Origin: Pseudomonas sp. FEN
GTDB taxonomy: Bacteria; Pseudomonadota; Gammaproteobacteria; Pseudomonadales; Pseudomonadaceae
DNA length: 64,000 nucleotides
NCBI RefSeq assembly: GCF_904067045.1
Contig: NZ_CAJFDC010000007.1
Location: 1-64,000 of the forward strand
Reading direction: 5' to 3'
The stretch's first letter is position 1. Each line of letters begins with the position of its first letter. Below are positions 8,113 to 18,400 of this stretch, piece after piece. The notes below the pieces were generated by a model. It was not told where the DNA came from. It was given only the letters and a program-made list of their open reading frames with translations, and did no database searches. A program made the translations under genes and the position numbers.

Positions 8113-9525
8113 TCACTCGACAGAATCGCTGAGATAACGCCCTACAGCTGTCTTGCTGACGGCCATTCGAGCCGCTATAGCCCGGATGCTCAATCCCTCA
8201 GCTCGCAACATTTGCGCCTGCGAGCGGCGGCCCTCGGCAGCCGCTAAAAAAGTTTCACGCGCTACAGCACCGGCGGCGCGCCTGCGGATCTCGTGGCGCT
8301 TCCTGTCACGCTCCTGGGCCATCCCCGAGCCAATGATCGTCTTGAGCTGCCGCTGTTCGTCCACGGTGATCCTGAACAGGTTGATCAGGGTGTCGTTCTT
8401 GGGGGTATAGAGTGGCGCGTAGTCCTTTCCTCCGAAGCTAATCCTTTCTCCCGACTCGTAGGCCTTGGCCTTACTAAACAACGTCATCAGCTCCTTGGAG
8501 CGGCTACTCCATTTCGGATCTAGCTCGCGGGCCAGCGCTGAGGCTTCGTGATACATCTGCTTGCTGTTTGTCGCGCCGGAAAGGAGCAGGAAATTCAAGC
8601 GCCAAAAAAGGTGTTGCATCCGGCAGCCTTCGTTGACGCCGCCGCGCAGCTCGGCGAGCTTGCGCAGGTCTTCAAGGCGATCCCACGCGAGCTGGCGGCC
8701 GGAGAATCTGCGGAGATTGTCAGCTTTACCGCCGGGCACCAAAAGGAGGGGCTTAGGCTTGCGTTTGACCCGCTCGGCCTGTTCCTGCCGCTGTTGCTCG
8801 ATTGTCCAACGGGCAGTTGGTAGCAGGGCCTCGGCCAGATACTCGAAGTTATAGCGGACGGGCTGGCCATCGGTGTCGTTCGTGACGTGAACAACGCGAC
8901 AGACTTCGCCACTCTTGCTGTTGACTGTCTGGATAGTTCGCAAAACGCGGCTTGCATCTTTGGCCATCGGATCGGCCCCGACATGTGCGAGGCGATCCAC
9001 TAGGTAGCGTTGGCACGCATTCCAGCGGGGCAACGCCTGACGCGGGATAGTACCGTCGAGTAGCCATTTCGCCTGAATACCACGGCCGCTGTAGATCAGT
9101 ACGGACGGTGCCGGTAATCCTTCTTCGGTGCAGAAATACAGCACCGACATCGCCAGTTGGTCAGGCGTGCGACCGGCGAGAGAAGGTATGCGATAAGTGT
9201 CAAGATCGGTGAACAACAGCCCCAACCGGGCAAGGTTCACGACCCGCCGGTTGGGCCGGATGAACTCTGCCTGAGACATCCATGTGTCGCGGTTTTTATC
9301 CACCAAATTGAGAATGGCGGGCATGTCCGCTAACCGGTGGGAGGACTGGCGTTTTTCGCCACGTACGTCAACCAACAGCGAGAAAAATCCGCTCCTGTTG
9401 CTGTCGTGGTACATCTGCGCCTCGTCCTGAGAACTGAATAGCGCAAGCTGTGGACATTGGTGGCGACCGCAAGCCGTTCTAGCATGCTGCTGCGACATGG
9501 GCCCTGCGTCGGGCCCGATCTGCAC
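8113..9525 (-). CDS. Plasmid-type replication protein with primase-like core
   Basis: The 470-residue protein looks like a replication initiator/primase of mobile elements. The N-terminal half has an acidic pair LLFTDLDTYR (D-x-D) and SGRGIQAKWLLDG, a combination seen in primase-polymerase-like replicases. The C-terminus ends in a helix-turn-helix, LSIRAIAARMAVSKTAVGRYL, for sequence-specific binding. The GTG at 9525 has GGAG nine bases ahead; an ATG at 9498 is an alternative. The alpA-like gene ends three bases before it, so the two are cotranscribed. Such genes let integrated elements replicate after excision. The iteron-like repeats lie just downstream. I cannot assign a named family with confidence. 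Confidence 0.65.
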   Translation of the reverse strand: MQIGPDAGPMSQQHARTACGRHQCPQLALFSSQDEAQMYHDSNRSGFFSLLVDVRGEKRQSSHRLADMPAILNLVDKNRDTWMSQAEFIRPNRRVVNLARLGLLFTDLDTYRIPSLAGRTPDQLAMSVLYFCTEEGLPAPSVLIYSGRGIQAKWLLDGTIPRQALPRWNACQRYLVDRLAHVGADPMAKDASRVLRTIQTVNSKSGEVCRVVHVTNDTDGQPVRYNFEYLAEALLPTARWTIEQQRQEQAERVKRKPKPLLLVPGGKADNLRRFSGRQLAWDRLEDLRKLAELRGGVNEGCRMQHLFWRLNFLLLSGATNSKQMYHEASALARELDPKWSSRSKELMTLFSKAKAYESGERISFGGKDYAPLYTPKNDTLINLFRITVDEQRQLKTIIGSGMAQERDRKRHEIRRRAAGAVARETFLAAAEGRRSQAQMLRAEGLSIRAIAARMAVSKTAVGRYLSDSVE

Positions 9526-9528
9526 CGC

Positions 9529-9750
9529 TCAGACTCCAATTCCGGGCCTGGGCGCAGGGCCGGAGTCCTTACATGCGTCAATCCAATCTTCGACCTCAGC
9601 CAAATCCCATACTACTTTGCGACTGCTGATCGCAATGCGACGCGGAAACTTACCTTTGATTTCAAAGTTGTAGATCGTCCGCTCACACAGCGGGATCATT
9701 GCTAGTAGCGTCTTTTTATCGATAAGCGTTCTGTTCGTTGATACCTGCAT
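9529..9750 (-). CDS. AlpA-family HTH regulator/excisionase
   Basis: The 73-residue protein has the MerR-like winged helix of AlpA proteins: LIDKKTLLAMIPLCERTIYN, then K-G-K-F-P-R-R-I and WDLAEVEDWID. In prophages and islands such proteins activate integrase expression or act as recombination directionality factors. It lies directly upstream of the replication gene on the same strand, and its own 5' flank contains the operator-like 20-mer that recurs near trbJ. This suggests it, or the divergent HTH gene, is autoregulated together with transfer genes. Confidence 0.8.
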   Translation of the reverse strand: MQVSTNRTLIDKKTLLAMIPLCERTIYNFEIKGKFPRRIAISSRKVVWDLAEVEDWIDACKDSGPAPRPGIGV

Positions 9751-9762
9751 ACCCTTGCCTCA

Positions 9763-9803
9763 ATCAGTCACATTGGATGTGTGCCTGATCGTGCCCGGAC
9801 GTG
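9763..9803 (+). promoter_or_regulatory. Operator-like element, copy B (between two regulator genes)
   Basis: The intergenic region between the AlpA-like gene (minus) and the HTH gene (plus) holds ATCAGTCACATTGG, then GTGCCTGATCGTGCCCGGAC at 9781-9800. The latter 20-mer is perfectly repeated, in inverted orientation, at 2454-2473. It contains a near-palindromic core. A third, partial version (GATCGTGCCGGACAATGCCG) lies at 12361-12380 next to guaA. Confidence 0.5.
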
Positions 9804-9833
9804 CCGCTTGCTTCGACGAGATGATTGGCTAAA

Positions 9834-10805
9834 ATGGTTGACATGAAAAATAGATCAACCATCGCCATTTGGAAGGGATGCGACCCAACCGTCGCAGATG
9901 CCATTCGACGGTTTCGGGATTGCTGGGAGCCGTACTCTGCAGCATCGAAGCGCTACCCTATCGCTCGACTGGTAGAAGAACTCATCGACCCCGTTGTAGC
10001 TACGTACACGACAACACTCCCGTCGCGCTATTTGGGGCACGTGCCAGGAGCCGGTACCGGCGTAGCATTCAGTGAGATCATGCGATTGGTCGGTGCTGAA
10101 GCAATGGTCCGGATACAGCGCCGATTGCTGCGAGCTTTTGCTCTAACAGAAGATCAGCAGTCCAAGAGAGACCAGCAATTTATCGCCACACTCGAAACGC
10201 TCATCGAGCTGGTATGGGCATGCAAGCGCAAGCAACCGGCGAACAGAAATGTTCGCGGCTTAAATGGTCAACGCTTAAAAGTTTTTTGTAGATTTTGCGG
10301 CTCGCTTGCGGAGCTGGCCTCATTCGCCGAATCCGTCAAAGACGAAGGCCAACGCGGAATCGATGAAAAACTACGCCTAAGCAACCTGTACTGCGCGGCT
10401 CATCGCCCTAAGTTGCCGGATGACGATTGGAATCCCGAGTACAGGAAAGCAAAACGGTCTGTAGCGCAGTTTGACCTCGAACTAATTAGGCTCAGCCGAC
10501 AATGCGCCTCGCGAGGCACCCCGCAAGCGAAATCAGGTGACGAGTTGGTTGACAGCTACATACACAACTACATGCTTGGCCAAACGCTAACGCTAGCAGA
10601 GGAAGCAGAGTTACGGGACCTAGCGCGACTCATGGTGGACTCAAGATTATCTGATAGAAAAAAACAGATACTCATGCTCCGACGGCTTGGTTTCAATCAA
10701 TCAGCGATTGCGCGCAGGCTGGGTATCGAACGCCAAGCGGTATCCAAAGCAATTGCCTCAATCCCAGAGATATTTTGGTTGAGTCAGCCACACCGATCCG
10801 GTTAG
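9834..10805 (+). CDS. Element-encoded protein with C-terminal HTH, function unknown
   Basis: The 323-residue product has a Cys/His cluster in the middle (C-R-F-C-G, later Y-C-A-A-H-R-P), suggesting one zinc site, and a C-terminal helix-turn-helix (RKKQILMLRRLGFNQSAIAR then IERQAVSKAI), which resembles region 4 of sigma factors or Trp-repressor-type HTHs. The ATG at 9834 is used; TTG at 9825 and ATG at 9843 are alternatives. It diverges from the AlpA-like gene across the operator-like repeat and converges on the integrase. It is a good candidate for the element's transcription regulator, but this is inference and I know no named homologue. Confidence 0.6.
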   Translation: MVDMKNRSTIAIWKGCDPTVADAIRRFRDCWEPYSAASKRYPIARLVEELIDPVVATYTTTLPSRYLGHVPGAGTGVAFSEIMRLVGAEAMVRIQRRLLRAFALTEDQQSKRDQQFIATLETLIELVWACKRKQPANRNVRGLNGQRLKVFCRFCGSLAELASFAESVKDEGQRGIDEKLRLSNLYCAAHRPKLPDDDWNPEYRKAKRSVAQFDLELIRLSRQCASRGTPQAKSGDELVDSYIHNYMLGQTLTLAEEAELRDLARLMVDSRLSDRKKQILMLRRLGFNQSAIARRLGIERQAVSKAIASIPEIFWLSQPHRSG

Positions 10806-10872
10806 TGGCTCTTTTTAGTGTCAACCCAAATACACAATCAATAGAGGTTCGCGGCCGAACCGGACTCTTAAA

Positions 10873-12099
10873 TCAAACCTTCGCACGTGGTTTTTTTTGC
10901 GTCCATTCGTCAATCATATCCGCCCAATCCTGCAACATCGCCCGACGCTGATCTCGGTATTCAGCCTTGTTGTAAACGGCCCGTACCCCCTTCTGCTCGT
11001 GCGCAAGGCACTTCTCAATCCAGTCTGAGTTGTAACCCGCCTCATGCAGCAGCGTGCTCGCTGTGCGCCTCAAATCATGCGGGCCGAACTTGCTTAGCGG
11101 CTGCCCTTCTTTCTGCGCAAGCCGAAAGGTCAGCGTCAGCACCTGATTGATCGTCGCGGTGCTCATTGGCAAATCTGAATCGTACCGGGAGGGAAAGACG
11201 TAATCTGAACCACCGGCAAACGTCTTCAACGCAATGAAGAAATCCAAAGCCTGCTGAGATAAGAACACCAAATGGGAGTTGCGGCGCTTCATCCGCTCTT
11301 TCGGAATTGTCCACAAGGCTTCGCTGAAATTGATCTCGTTCCAGGTCGCATTGGTCAACTCACTTTTGCGAACCATGGTCAGCAACAATAACTTAGCGGC
11401 CACCCTCACGGAGGAGGCAGTGCCGATGCGTTCCAGGTACTGATACATCAACGCGATTTCGTCAGGCCCCAAAGCACGGTCACGTGGCTCGAATTTAGCG
11501 ATGCTTGCAGGACGAACCAGATCAGCCGGATTCTCGACCTTCTGGCCTCGCTCTATCGCCCATCGGAACACCTGCATCACAATCTCGCGGGAGTGCACGG
11601 CCGTGGCTGGAGCTCCACGCTCCACAATTGCATCAGTCAGCGTTCGCAGATCCTCATGATTGATTTCCACCAGTTTCTGATTACCGAAGTGCGGCTTTAG
11701 CTCGCGCTCGTAAACCGATCGGCGCATGTCACGCGTAGAGTCAGCCATCTGATACCCACGCAGCCATTTCTCAGCCCACGCATCAAACGTCTCTGCCCCT
11801 TTGGTGCGTGCCTTGGCACGGGCTTTCTCTTTGGCAGGTGACTTACCCGCCGAAACCATCTTTTTAGCCTCGCACAGGCGCTCTCTGGCTTCCGCAAGTG
11901 TGATGCCACCCACGCCATAACGACCGAACGTGATGGTCTCCTGACGGCCATTGATTGAGTAGTTGTAACGAAATGAGATGGAACCGGCAGCAGTGACGGC
12001 CACGTACAGCCCGTCGCGGTCGTTCACCTTGTAGAGTTTTTCTTGCGGTTTGAGGTTACGCAGCTTGGTATCGGTCAGCATGGCAGTTACGGATTCCAT
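10873..12099 (-). CDS. Tyrosine integrase at guaA
   Basis: Site-specific recombinase for insertion and excision of the element. The N-terminal arm-binding domain (MLTDTKLRNLKPQEKLYKVN...) is the P4-type DUF4102 form; the C-terminal catalytic domain shows H-D-L-R-R-T-A-S, L-A-H-E and the final nucleophile region V-Y-N-K-A-E-Y. The open frame runs up to 12351, but the true start is 12099 (MESVTA) or 12081 (MLTDTK); neither has a strong ribosome site. It is transcribed away from guaA, 290 bp from it, with several TACCATG repeats in between. Its length (408 residues) is normal for P4-type integrases. The guaA 3' end is a known integration hotspot. Confidence 0.9.
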   Translation of the reverse strand: MESVTAMLTDTKLRNLKPQEKLYKVNDRDGLYVAVTAAGSISFRYNYSINGRQETITFGRYGVGGITLAEARERLCEAKKMVSAGKSPAKEKARAKARTKGAETFDAWAEKWLRGYQMADSTRDMRRSVYERELKPHFGNQKLVEINHEDLRTLTDAIVERGAPATAVHSREIVMQVFRWAIERGQKVENPADLVRPASIAKFEPRDRALGPDEIALMYQYLERIGTASSVRVAAKLLLLTMVRKSELTNATWNEINFSEALWTIPKERMKRRNSHLVFLSQQALDFFIALKTFAGGSDYVFPSRYDSDLPMSTATINQVLTLTFRLAQKEGQPLSKFGPHDLRRTASTLLHEAGYNSDWIEKCLAHEQKGVRAVYNKAEYRDQRRAMLQDWADMIDEWTQKKPRAKV

Positions 12100-12106
12100 G
12101 GAAAAA

Positions 12107-12273
12107 ATACCATGCTCAGAAAAGCACTCATTCACCTCGATAAAACCCAATGAAACCGGGCTGATGATGAGATTTGATACCATGCCCTTCCCTACTAGGA
12201 CGACATGGTATCGAGCACCGAACATGGCATTTGGCTCAGTCAATGCCCCGTACCATGCCATACAAACATGGTG
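12107..12273. repeat. TACCATG/CATGGTA repeats, candidate integrase arm sites
   Basis: Upstream of the integrase start, TACCATG occurs at 12109-12115, 12178-12184 and 12251-12257, and CATGG(T/C) in inverse orientation at 12204-12210, 12223-12228 and 12267-12273. Six copies in 165 bp beside the attachment site suggest arm-type binding sites for the integrase or the AlpA factor, possibly also controlling the integrase promoter. Confidence 0.55.
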
Positions 12274-12311
12274 CTTGGCGATGCATAAAGCTGCCAGAAT
12301 TTGCCAGACCC

Positions 12312-12342
12312 AAAAAGCCAAAAGCCCGCAATTACGCGGGCT
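12312..12342 (-). terminator. Terminator of the guaBA operon
   Basis: On the minus strand a perfect stem AGCCCGC/GCGGGCT (12336-12342 and 12323-12329) with a 6-nt loop is followed by TTTGGCTTTTT. It lies about 50 bp after the guaA stop and may have been brought in by the element. Confidence 0.75.
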
Positions 12343-12389
12343 CCAGGACATTTCTTGCTAGATCGTGCCGGACAATGCCGGACGTCCAA

Positions 12390-12412
12390 TCATTCCCACT
12401 CGATCGTCGCCG
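12390..12412. other. Probable attachment site (guaA 3' end)
   Basis: The integrase gene abuts the last codons of guaA, and guaA is intact, as expected when an element enters the 3' end and restores the coding sequence. The partner copy of the guaA tail should lie at the far end of the element, left of the window; I did not find it between 1 and 12,350. Confidence 0.5.
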
Positions 12413-13967
12413 GCGGCTTGCTCGACACGTCATAGGTGACGCGGGAGATGCCTTCGATTTCGTTGATGATCCGGCCACTGACGGTTTCCAGCAGCTCGTA
12501 AGGCAGGTGCGCCCAACGCGCGGTCATGAAGTCGATGGTTTCCACCGCGCGCAGGGCCACGACCCAGGCGTAACGCCGGCCATCACCGACCACACCGACC
12601 GATTTCACCGGCTGGAACACCACGAACGCCTGGCTGACCTTGTGGTACCAGTCGGCCTTGCGCAGCTCTTCGATGAAGATATGGTCGGCGCGCCGCAGCA
12701 GGTCGGCGTATTCCTTCTTCACTTCACCAAGGATCCGCACCCCCAGGCCCGGGCCCGGGAACGGGTGACGGTAGACCATGTCGTAGGGCAGGCCGAGCTC
12801 CAGGCCAAGGCGACGAACCTCGTCCTTGAACAGTTCGCGCAGCGGCTCGACCAGCTTGAGGTTCATCTCTTCCGGCAAGCCACCGACGTTATGGTGCGAC
12901 TTGATCACGTGAGCCTTGCCGCTTTTCGCGCCAGCCGACTCGATCACGTCCGGGTAGATGGTGCCCTGGGCCAGGTACTTGATGTTGTCCAGCTTGCAGG
13001 ACTCGGCATCGAACACGTCGATAAAGGTGCGACCGATGATCTTGCGCTTCTTCTCAGGGTCCGACTCGCCGGCCAGGTTGTTCAGGAACTGGTCTTCAGC
13101 GTTGGCGCGGATCACCTTGACGCCCATGTTCTCGGCGAACATGGCCATCACTTGCTCGCCTTCGTGCAAGCGCAGCAGGCCGTTGTCGACGAACACGCAG
13201 GTCAACTGGTCGCCGATAGCCTTGTGCAGCAATGCGGCCACTACCGAGGAGTCAACACCGCCGGACAGGCCGAGCAGGACGTTATCGGTGCCGACCTGGG
13301 CACGGATGTTGGCGATCGCGTCTTCGGCGATTTTCGACGGTGTCCACAGCGCTTCACAGCCGCAGATGTCGAGGATGAAGCGCGACAGGATGCGACCACC
13401 CTGCTTGGTGTGGGTCACTTCCGGGTGGAACTGCACGCCGTAGTAACCACGGGCATCGTCAACCATACCGGCGATCGGGCAGCTCGGGGTGCTGGCCAGG
13501 ATATGGAAGTTGTCTGGAATCCGGGTGACCTTGTCGCCGTGGCTCATCCACACATCGAGGCCGAGGACGCCGTCGGCATCCACGTGATCTTCGATGCCGT
13601 CGAGCAGGCGGCTCTTGCCAACCACATCGACACGGGCGTAGCCGAACTCACGCAACTCGGAACCTTCGACCTTGCCACCCAACTGCTCGGCCATGGTCTG
13701 CATGCCGTAGCAGATACCGAAGACCGGGACACCGAGGTCAAACACGGCTTGCGGGCAACGAGGACTGTCGGCTTCGTGCACGGACTCGGGACCGCCGGCG
13801 AGGATGACGCCTTTTGGCGCGAATTCGCGAATCGCTGCTTCGTCCATGTCGAACGGATGCAGTTCGCAGTACACGCCGATTTCACGCACGCGGCGGGCGA
13901 TCAGTTGGGTGTATTGGGAACCGAAGTCGAGGATCAGGATGCGGTGGGCGTGAATGTCGAGGGCCAT
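12390..13967 (-). CDS. guaA: GMP synthase (glutamine-hydrolysing)
   Basis: Converts XMP, ATP and glutamine to GMP, the last step of GMP synthesis. The 525-residue protein has the N-terminal class I glutamine amidotransferase with the GICYGMQ nucleophile (C86) and the FHPE His/Glu pair, the ATP pyrophosphatase P-loop LSGGVDSS near residue 230, and the C-terminal dimerisation domain ending in [10 protein letters not shown]. It lies downstream of guaB with a 105-bp gap, so it forms the guaBA operon. Its 3' end is the insertion point of the mobile element on the left. Confidence 0.98.
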   Translation of the reverse strand: MALDIHAHRILILDFGSQYTQLIARRVREIGVYCELHPFDMDEAAIREFAPKGVILAGGPESVHEADSPRCPQAVFDLGVPVFGICYGMQTMAEQLGGKVEGSELREFGYARVDVVGKSRLLDGIEDHVDADGVLGLDVWMSHGDKVTRIPDNFHILASTPSCPIAGMVDDARGYYGVQFHPEVTHTKQGGRILSRFILDICGCEALWTPSKIAEDAIANIRAQVGTDNVLLGLSGGVDSSVVAALLHKAIGDQLTCVFVDNGLLRLHEGEQVMAMFAENMGVKVIRANAEDQFLNNLAGESDPEKKRKIIGRTFIDVFDAESCKLDNIKYLAQGTIYPDVIESAGAKSGKAHVIKSHHNVGGLPEEMNLKLVEPLRELFKDEVRRLGLELGLPYDMVYRHPFPGPGLGVRILGEVKKEYADLLRRADHIFIEELRKADWYHKVSQAFVVFQPVKSVGVVGDGRRYAWVVALRAVETIDFMTARWAHLPYELLETVSGRIINEIEGISRVTYDVSSKPPATIEWE

Positions 13968-14000
13968 GAGTCATTCTCGTCAGTGAAATCAGAAACAACA

Positions 14001-14023
14001 CGGGGCTGTCATCAACAGCCCCG
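14001..14023. other. Hairpin in the guaB-guaA spacer
   Basis: A perfect 9-bp stem CGGGGCTGT/ACAGCCCCG with a 5-nt loop sits in the operon spacer. There is no T-run, so it is more likely an mRNA processing or stability element than a terminator. Confidence 0.5.
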
Positions 14024-14072
14024 GTTCAAATTCGTCAATCGCCTCCCGACCTCGGCCAGGAGGCGATCACTA

Positions 14073-15620
<1,548 letters not shown>

Positions 15621-15624
15621 TTAT

Positions 15625-16173
15625 TTAAAGCTGCACTTTCACCCAGGCCACCGGCTGGTCCAGCCAGTCGGCGAATTCGTCGAGAAAGCTCTGCTTGAAG
15701 CCGGCCTCGAGCCAGTTGTTGAAGATAAAACCGAGGTTGGAGAAGGCGCATTCCTGCAGGAACAGAAAGCCGTTGATATCGTCCTCATGGCCGCACAATG
15801 GGCAGATGAAGTTCTCGGTGCGGCCCGGCATCCAGTCTTCGAGGCTGTCAAACAGTGCCTCGCCGACTTCCCGCCGGCACTCGGCGCAGCCCGCCTCTTC
15901 GAGAAAGCCTTTGGCCGGGGTATAGATGCAGCGCTTGGTAACGATCTCCAGGCCGTTGATCGGCGCCTGGAACGGCAGCGCCTCCGGGCGCAGGACCACG
16001 CTGGCGGCGCCCGGGGCAATGGCGTGGGCCATGCGGTTGCCGGTGCGACCGCAGGTGCTCAACTGTTCCTCGACGATGTTCTTGCGCGCCAGCCAGCGCA
16101 CGACGGCCCGGGCCCGGGCTTCGTGGACCGGCAAGGTGGAAATCTTCGGGACGATGATACTTTGGGAATTCAT
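15625..16173 (-). CDS. Conserved zinc-ribbon protein, function unknown
   Basis: The 182-residue protein is conserved in Pseudomonas, where it is often labelled a sugar ABC transporter ATPase, but it has no Walker motifs and that label is not supported here. It contains two Cys pairs that should form a zinc ribbon (CAECRREVG and, about 30 residues on, CPLCG), and an acidic, aromatic C-terminus. The frame is open to 16239; the ATG at 16173 (MNSQSIIVPK) is the likely start. It precedes guaB on the same strand but is separated by the guaB promoter. Confidence 0.75.
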   Translation of the reverse strand: MNSQSIIVPKISTLPVHEARARAVVRWLARKNIVEEQLSTCGRTGNRMAHAIAPGAASVVLRPEALPFQAPINGLEIVTKRCIYTPAKGFLEEAGCAECRREVGEALFDSLEDWMPGRTENFICPLCGHEDDINGFLFLQECAFSNLGFIFNNWLEAGFKQSFLDEFADWLDQPVAWVKVQL

Positions 16174-16204
16174 GGGTACGGCCTGGAACGAAGGGCTGTG
16201 GTGC

Positions 16205-16359
16205 TCCTTGTGGCGAGGGGGCTTGTCGGAACGCCACACCGCCCCGTGCGGCTGCGAAGCAGTCGTAAAACCACCACACGCGCTCTGTCAGCTACAACAC
16301 AGTTGCCAGTCTTAGGGCCGCTGCGCGCGCCCACGTGGGCAAGCCCACTCGCCACAAGG
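16205..16359. repeat. REP-type inverted repeat pair
   Basis: CCTTGTGGCGAGGGGGCTTG at 16205-16224 and CAAGCCCACTCGCCACAAGG at 16340-16359 are inverted copies with one mismatch. This is the common fluorescens-group REP form in an intergenic gap that holds no gene. Confidence 0.75.
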
Positions 16360-16396
16360 TACGCAGCCGCTCAGCTTAATCTCTGAGAGCATCAGG

Positions 16397-17164
16397 TCAA
16401 GTGCTGAAATAACGGCTGATCAGGGCAATCCCGCTGGCCAGCACCAACCAGGTCACCAGCCGCACGAAGGCTTCGCGCGACAGCCGGCGGATCAAACGCC
16501 GGCCGATCCACGAGCCCAGCGCCATCGCCGGCAGCAGACAGAGCGCCAACACCAACAAGGGTAGTTCAGCATACACCCCGGCAATCACGAACAGCGACAA
16601 GCGCACCACCGTGCTGCAACTGATCAGGGCGCTCTGGGTGGCCCGGGCCGCGTCCTTGGGCAAGCGACTATTCAGGTAGATCGCATATAAAAAACCGCCG
16701 CTGCCAAACAACGCGCCGAACATCCCGCCCACCGTGCCCATCGGCACCGCCCAAGCCGCCGCCAGCTGTGTCGGTCGCACCTTCACCGACAGGCTATAGA
16801 GCGCATAAGCGCTGATGAACAAGCCCATCAGCAGCAACAGAATGTCGGACTTGAGGTTCAACAGGAAGATGACCCCCAGGGTACAGCCCACCGCCATGCA
16901 CGGCAGCAGCCACAGCAATTCGAACTTGGCCACGTCCTTGCGCGAAGGCAGCAGATTGCCAAAGACCGCGACAAAATCCAGCAACACCAGCAAGGGCACG
17001 ATTTTCGACAGCGGCATGAACAGGATCAGAATCGGCCCCGCCACCAGCGCCGTGCCAAAGCCCGCCACACCGAAGACGATATAGGCCAGGACCACGCCCA
17101 ACTCCACCACCAGCCAGTCAGTGGCGCTGAACGGCCATTGGCTCAATAGGGCAACAAGACTCAT
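16397..17164 (-). CDS. TauE/SafE-family membrane transporter
   Basis: Members export sulfite, sulfoacetate or other organic anions across the inner membrane. The 255-residue protein has about eight membrane helices, including WLVVELGVVLAYIVFGVAGF and the repeat glycine motif GGMFGALFGSGGFLYAIYL, which marks each half of the family fold. The ATG at 17164 has GGAAG eight bases ahead; the frame upstream of it is not needed. It diverges from a LysR regulator 100 bp away, which probably controls it. Substrate cannot be read from sequence. Confidence 0.85.
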   Translation of the reverse strand: MSLVALLSQWPFSATDWLVVELGVVLAYIVFGVAGFGTALVAGPILILFMPLSKIVPLLVLLDFVAVFGNLLPSRKDVAKFELLWLLPCMAVGCTLGVIFLLNLKSDILLLLMGLFISAYALYSLSVKVRPTQLAAAWAVPMGTVGGMFGALFGSGGFLYAIYLNSRLPKDAARATQSALISCSTVVRLSLFVIAGVYAELPLLVLALCLLPAMALGSWIGRRLIRRLSREAFVRLVTWLVLASGIALISRYFST

Positions 17165-17264
17165 GAAGAACACTTCCACAATGGGTTCGATTGACTTTAG
17201 CCAGTACCAAGCCTTGCGACTAATATATTCAAAGCCCGCTACCCATCTCGAAAAGGCATGACTC

Positions 17265-18164
17265 GTGATATCCACCCGCCAACTGCGCTATTTCGTCGAA
17301 ATCGCTGAATCCGGCAGCTTCAGCGCCGCCGCCGAGCGCCTGTTTATCGCCCAGTCGGCCTTGAGTCGGCAGATCAAGGAATTGGAAAAGCAGTTGCAGA
17401 CGTCCTTGTTCGAACGCACGGCGCGCCAGCCGAAGCTGACGGCCGCCGGCGAGGCCTTTTACCCTCGGGCGCGGAATCTGCTGAGCGAACTGAACAAGGC
17501 CAGCGAACTGGCGACCCAGGTCGGCAACGGGCAACTGGGAACATTGCGCCTGAGTCATTCCAGCACAGTACCGATGAGCGGGCGATTGCTGCGGGCGATC
17601 AGTCATTACCTGGAGCAGAGCCCGGGGGCGTCGATGGATATCGTCAAATTATCTTCCGAGGCCCAACTCGAGGAGCTCGCCGAGGGGCGGCTGGATATCG
17701 GCCTGTTGCGCCTGCCGGTATTGCGCCAACGTGAAGGCGTGCAGATCCTGCCGTTGTTCAGCGAGCGCCTGCTGTTGGCGGTACCACCGAATCACCCATT
17801 GGCAGGCTCGACCGAAGGCATCGACCTGGCGGACCTGAAGGACGAGGCTTTCATATCCATTCCACATCCGCAGCGTGGCGGCTTGAGTTATCTTTCGGCC
17901 GAGCTGTGCATGCGCCAGGGGTTCTTTCCACGGGCGGCGCGGGTGGTGTCGCGCAAGACCACCCAGTTGCAGTTGATCCAGGCCGGATTCGGCGTCGCGC
18001 TGTTGCCTGAGTCGATGCGGGACATTGCCCCGACGAACATCCATTTCCTGCCGCTCAAGGACCCGGATTGCCAGAGTACCCTGGCCCTGGCCTGCCGCCA
18101 GGAACCGACGCCACTGGTGGCGCAATTTGTCGAGCGGTTCAGCGAAGACCTGCAACGCCCCTGA
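17265..18164 (+). CDS. LysR-family transcriptional regulator
   Basis: The 299-residue protein has the N-terminal winged HTH (RQLRYFVEIAESGSFSAAAE, then A-Q-S-A-L-S-R-Q-I-K-E-L-E) and a LysR substrate-binding domain with a hydrophobic core to residue 299. The start is a GTG with AAGG eight bases ahead; an ATG seven bases upstream is out of frame. LysR proteins usually control a divergent neighbour, here the TauE-type transporter, in response to a small ligand. The ligand is unknown. Confidence 0.9.
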   Translation: MISTRQLRYFVEIAESGSFSAAAERLFIAQSALSRQIKELEKQLQTSLFERTARQPKLTAAGEAFYPRARNLLSELNKASELATQVGNGQLGTLRLSHSSTVPMSGRLLRAISHYLEQSPGASMDIVKLSSEAQLEELAEGRLDIGLLRLPVLRQREGVQILPLFSERLLLAVPPNHPLAGSTEGIDLADLKDEAFISIPHPQRGGLSYLSAELCMRQGFFPRAARVVSRKTTQLQLIQAGFGVALLPESMRDIAPTNIHFLPLKDPDCQSTLALACRQEPTPLVAQFVERFSEDLQRP

Positions 18165-18192
18165 AAACACCTCCGAACTTGAAGGCGCAGGG

Positions 18193-18243
18193 CTTGTGTG
18201 GGAGCGGAGCTTGTGTGGGAGCGGAGCTTGCGTGGGAGCGGAG
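18193..18243 (+). repeat. Three tandem 17-bp repeats (REP-derived)
   Basis: CTTGTGTGGGAGCGGAG is repeated exactly head to tail at 18193-18209 and 18210-18226, with one change at 18227-18243. The unit is the head of the Pseudomonas REP, GTGGGAGCGGAGCTTG. A degenerate inverse copy (GCTCTGCTCCCAC) follows near 18306. It lies between the LysR gene and xseA. Confidence 0.8.
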
Positions 18244-18400
18244 CTTGTCGGATCGCCGCACCGCCGCGAAGCTTTTAGCGTCCTCCCGGCCGCCTTCGCG
18301 AGCACGCTCTGCTCCCACATTAGATTCGGGCCGCACACAAAATCCCCGTTCGATGACATAACGTAGAGATTGGCAACCGAATGCCTTTATCATGCCGCCC

